Below, one piece after another: positions 6,018-6,303 of a DNA stretch of 6,303 nt. The DNA is taken from assembly GCA_900751785.1 (NCBI GenBank), contig CAADSM010000016.1, positions 1 through 6,303 of the forward strand, written 5' to 3'. This DNA is from Lachnospiraceae bacterium (lineage in GTDB: Bacteria; Bacillota; Clostridia; Lachnospirales; Lachnospiraceae). The notes beneath the pieces were generated by a model. That model saw nothing but the letters and a program-made list of their open reading frames with translations, did not search any database and was not told the origin of the DNA. The first letter of the stretch is position 1; each line of letters begins with the position of its first letter. Position numbers and translations under genes: made by a program.

Positions 6018-6303
6018 ATGGAAAGAGAGGTTAATGAAAAATTGCTTCGCATCACACAGCTTAAGCTTCCCGCAGAACATACAGAGCAGCAGCTGAAAGA
6101 ACGGCTGCTCAAGACATTGAGGATCTCCCCGGACGATCTGATCCAGTATTCGATACGGAAGCGTTCCCTCGACGCGAGGAAAAAACCAGAGCTATATTAT
6201 GTATATACCATTGACTTTCAGACAAAAAAGGAGAGCGCTGTCCTTCGGCATATGAAAAACAAAGTGCAGAAAGTCAGCGATAAAACTTACCAGATACCGG
6301 AAC
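6018..6303 (+). CDS. COG2509-type FAD-dependent dehydrogenase, N-terminal part (runs off the window)
   Basis: This is the first 95 residues of what is, in this family, a protein of roughly 530 residues annotated as NAD(FAD)-utilising dehydrogenase or uncharacterised FAD-dependent dehydrogenase. The visible part is the small domain that precedes the Rossmann fold. The tell-tale stretches are LLRITQLKLP near the start, then SIRKRSLDARKKPELYYVYT (about residues 45-64). The FAD motif itself lies beyond the right edge, so the reaction cannot be stated; no substrate is established for the family. The in-frame ATG at 6018 lacks a clear ribosome site. Homologues, as I recall them, start near the L-R-I-T segment, which favours TTG 6042 with GAGAGG (6025-6030) 11 nt before it. 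Composition returns to the GC-rich backbone after about 6045. Only 19 bases separate it from the preceding stop, so read-through from the macro-SEFIR gene is likely. Confidence 0.85.
   Translation, partial: MEREVNEKLLRITQLKLPAEHTEQQLKERLLKTLRISPDDLIQYSIRKRSLDARKKPELYYVYTIDFQTKKESAVLRHMKNKVQKVSDKTYQIPE
6025..6044 (+). promoter_or_regulatory. Ribosome site supporting a TTG start for the COG2509 gene
   Basis: GAGAGG (6025-6030) is 11 nt before TTG 6042-6044, in the COG2509 frame. Starting there gives a product beginning M-L-R-I-T-Q, close to the usual family N-terminus. The alternative ATG 6018 has no comparable site upstream. The ATG at 6034 is out of frame and meaningless for this gene. Confidence 0.4.

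Noticed and set aside
4822..6060. Direct repeats or att-like sites flanking the AT-rich block
   Set aside because: Only chance-level matches (AATTG, ACACA) were seen near both edges; not enough to claim target duplication.
1..6303. tRNA, rRNA, CRISPR array, IS element or integrase
   Set aside because: No cloverleaf, spaced repeats, transposase or recombinase motifs were found on either strand by reading.

Overview
The window looks like a chromosomal segment of a Gram-positive Clostridia, most likely Lachnospiraceae. I infer this from the gene order mutL - miaA - ynbB-like (aluminium-resistance/methionine gamma-lyase family) - HI0933/BaiN-like flavoprotein - COG2509 FAD-dependent dehydrogenase, and from strong purine-rich Shine-Dalgarno sites. 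No species is assigned. All genes lie on the + strand. The backbone is GC-rich (33 of 60 bases are G/C in 2941-3000, counted by eye).

Region 1 (1-3498) is a tight housekeeping run. It holds the linker and C-terminal endonuclease domain of MutL (its N-terminal ATPase lies off the left edge, and the frame is interrupted by a TAA at 13-15), then MiaA 2 nt later, then the YnbB-like PLP enzyme 1 nt after that. Spacing implies one transcript. Region 2 (3499-3603) is a 105-bp gap with a nested hairpin, a small U-tract terminator candidate and a possible promoter. Region 3 (3604-4821) is a complete HI0933/BaiN-type flavoprotein.

Region 4 (about 4838-6017) is the anomaly. It is an AT-rich block (19/60 and 16/60 G/C in 5221-5280 and 5641-5700) sitting between two GC-rich backbone genes. 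It contains a strong terminator, a promoter candidate and one 326-aa gene whose protein has an N-terminal macro domain and a C-terminal SEFIR/TIR domain with the conserved Glu. No integrase, transposase or clear target-site repeat is visible. The domain pairing is an ADP-ribose-type ligand binder fused to a TIR-superfamily domain. Together with the island-like insertion, it suggests a single-gene NAD+-linked immune or abortive-infection protein related in logic to Thoeris, in which the TIR and macro parts are separate proteins. This is inference and untested.

Region 5 (6018-6303, runs off the right edge) is the N-terminal part of a COG2509 FAD-dependent dehydrogenase, again backbone-like. Its start is ambiguous (ATG 6018 without a clear ribosome site, or TTG 6042 with one), possibly because the insertion lies immediately upstream.
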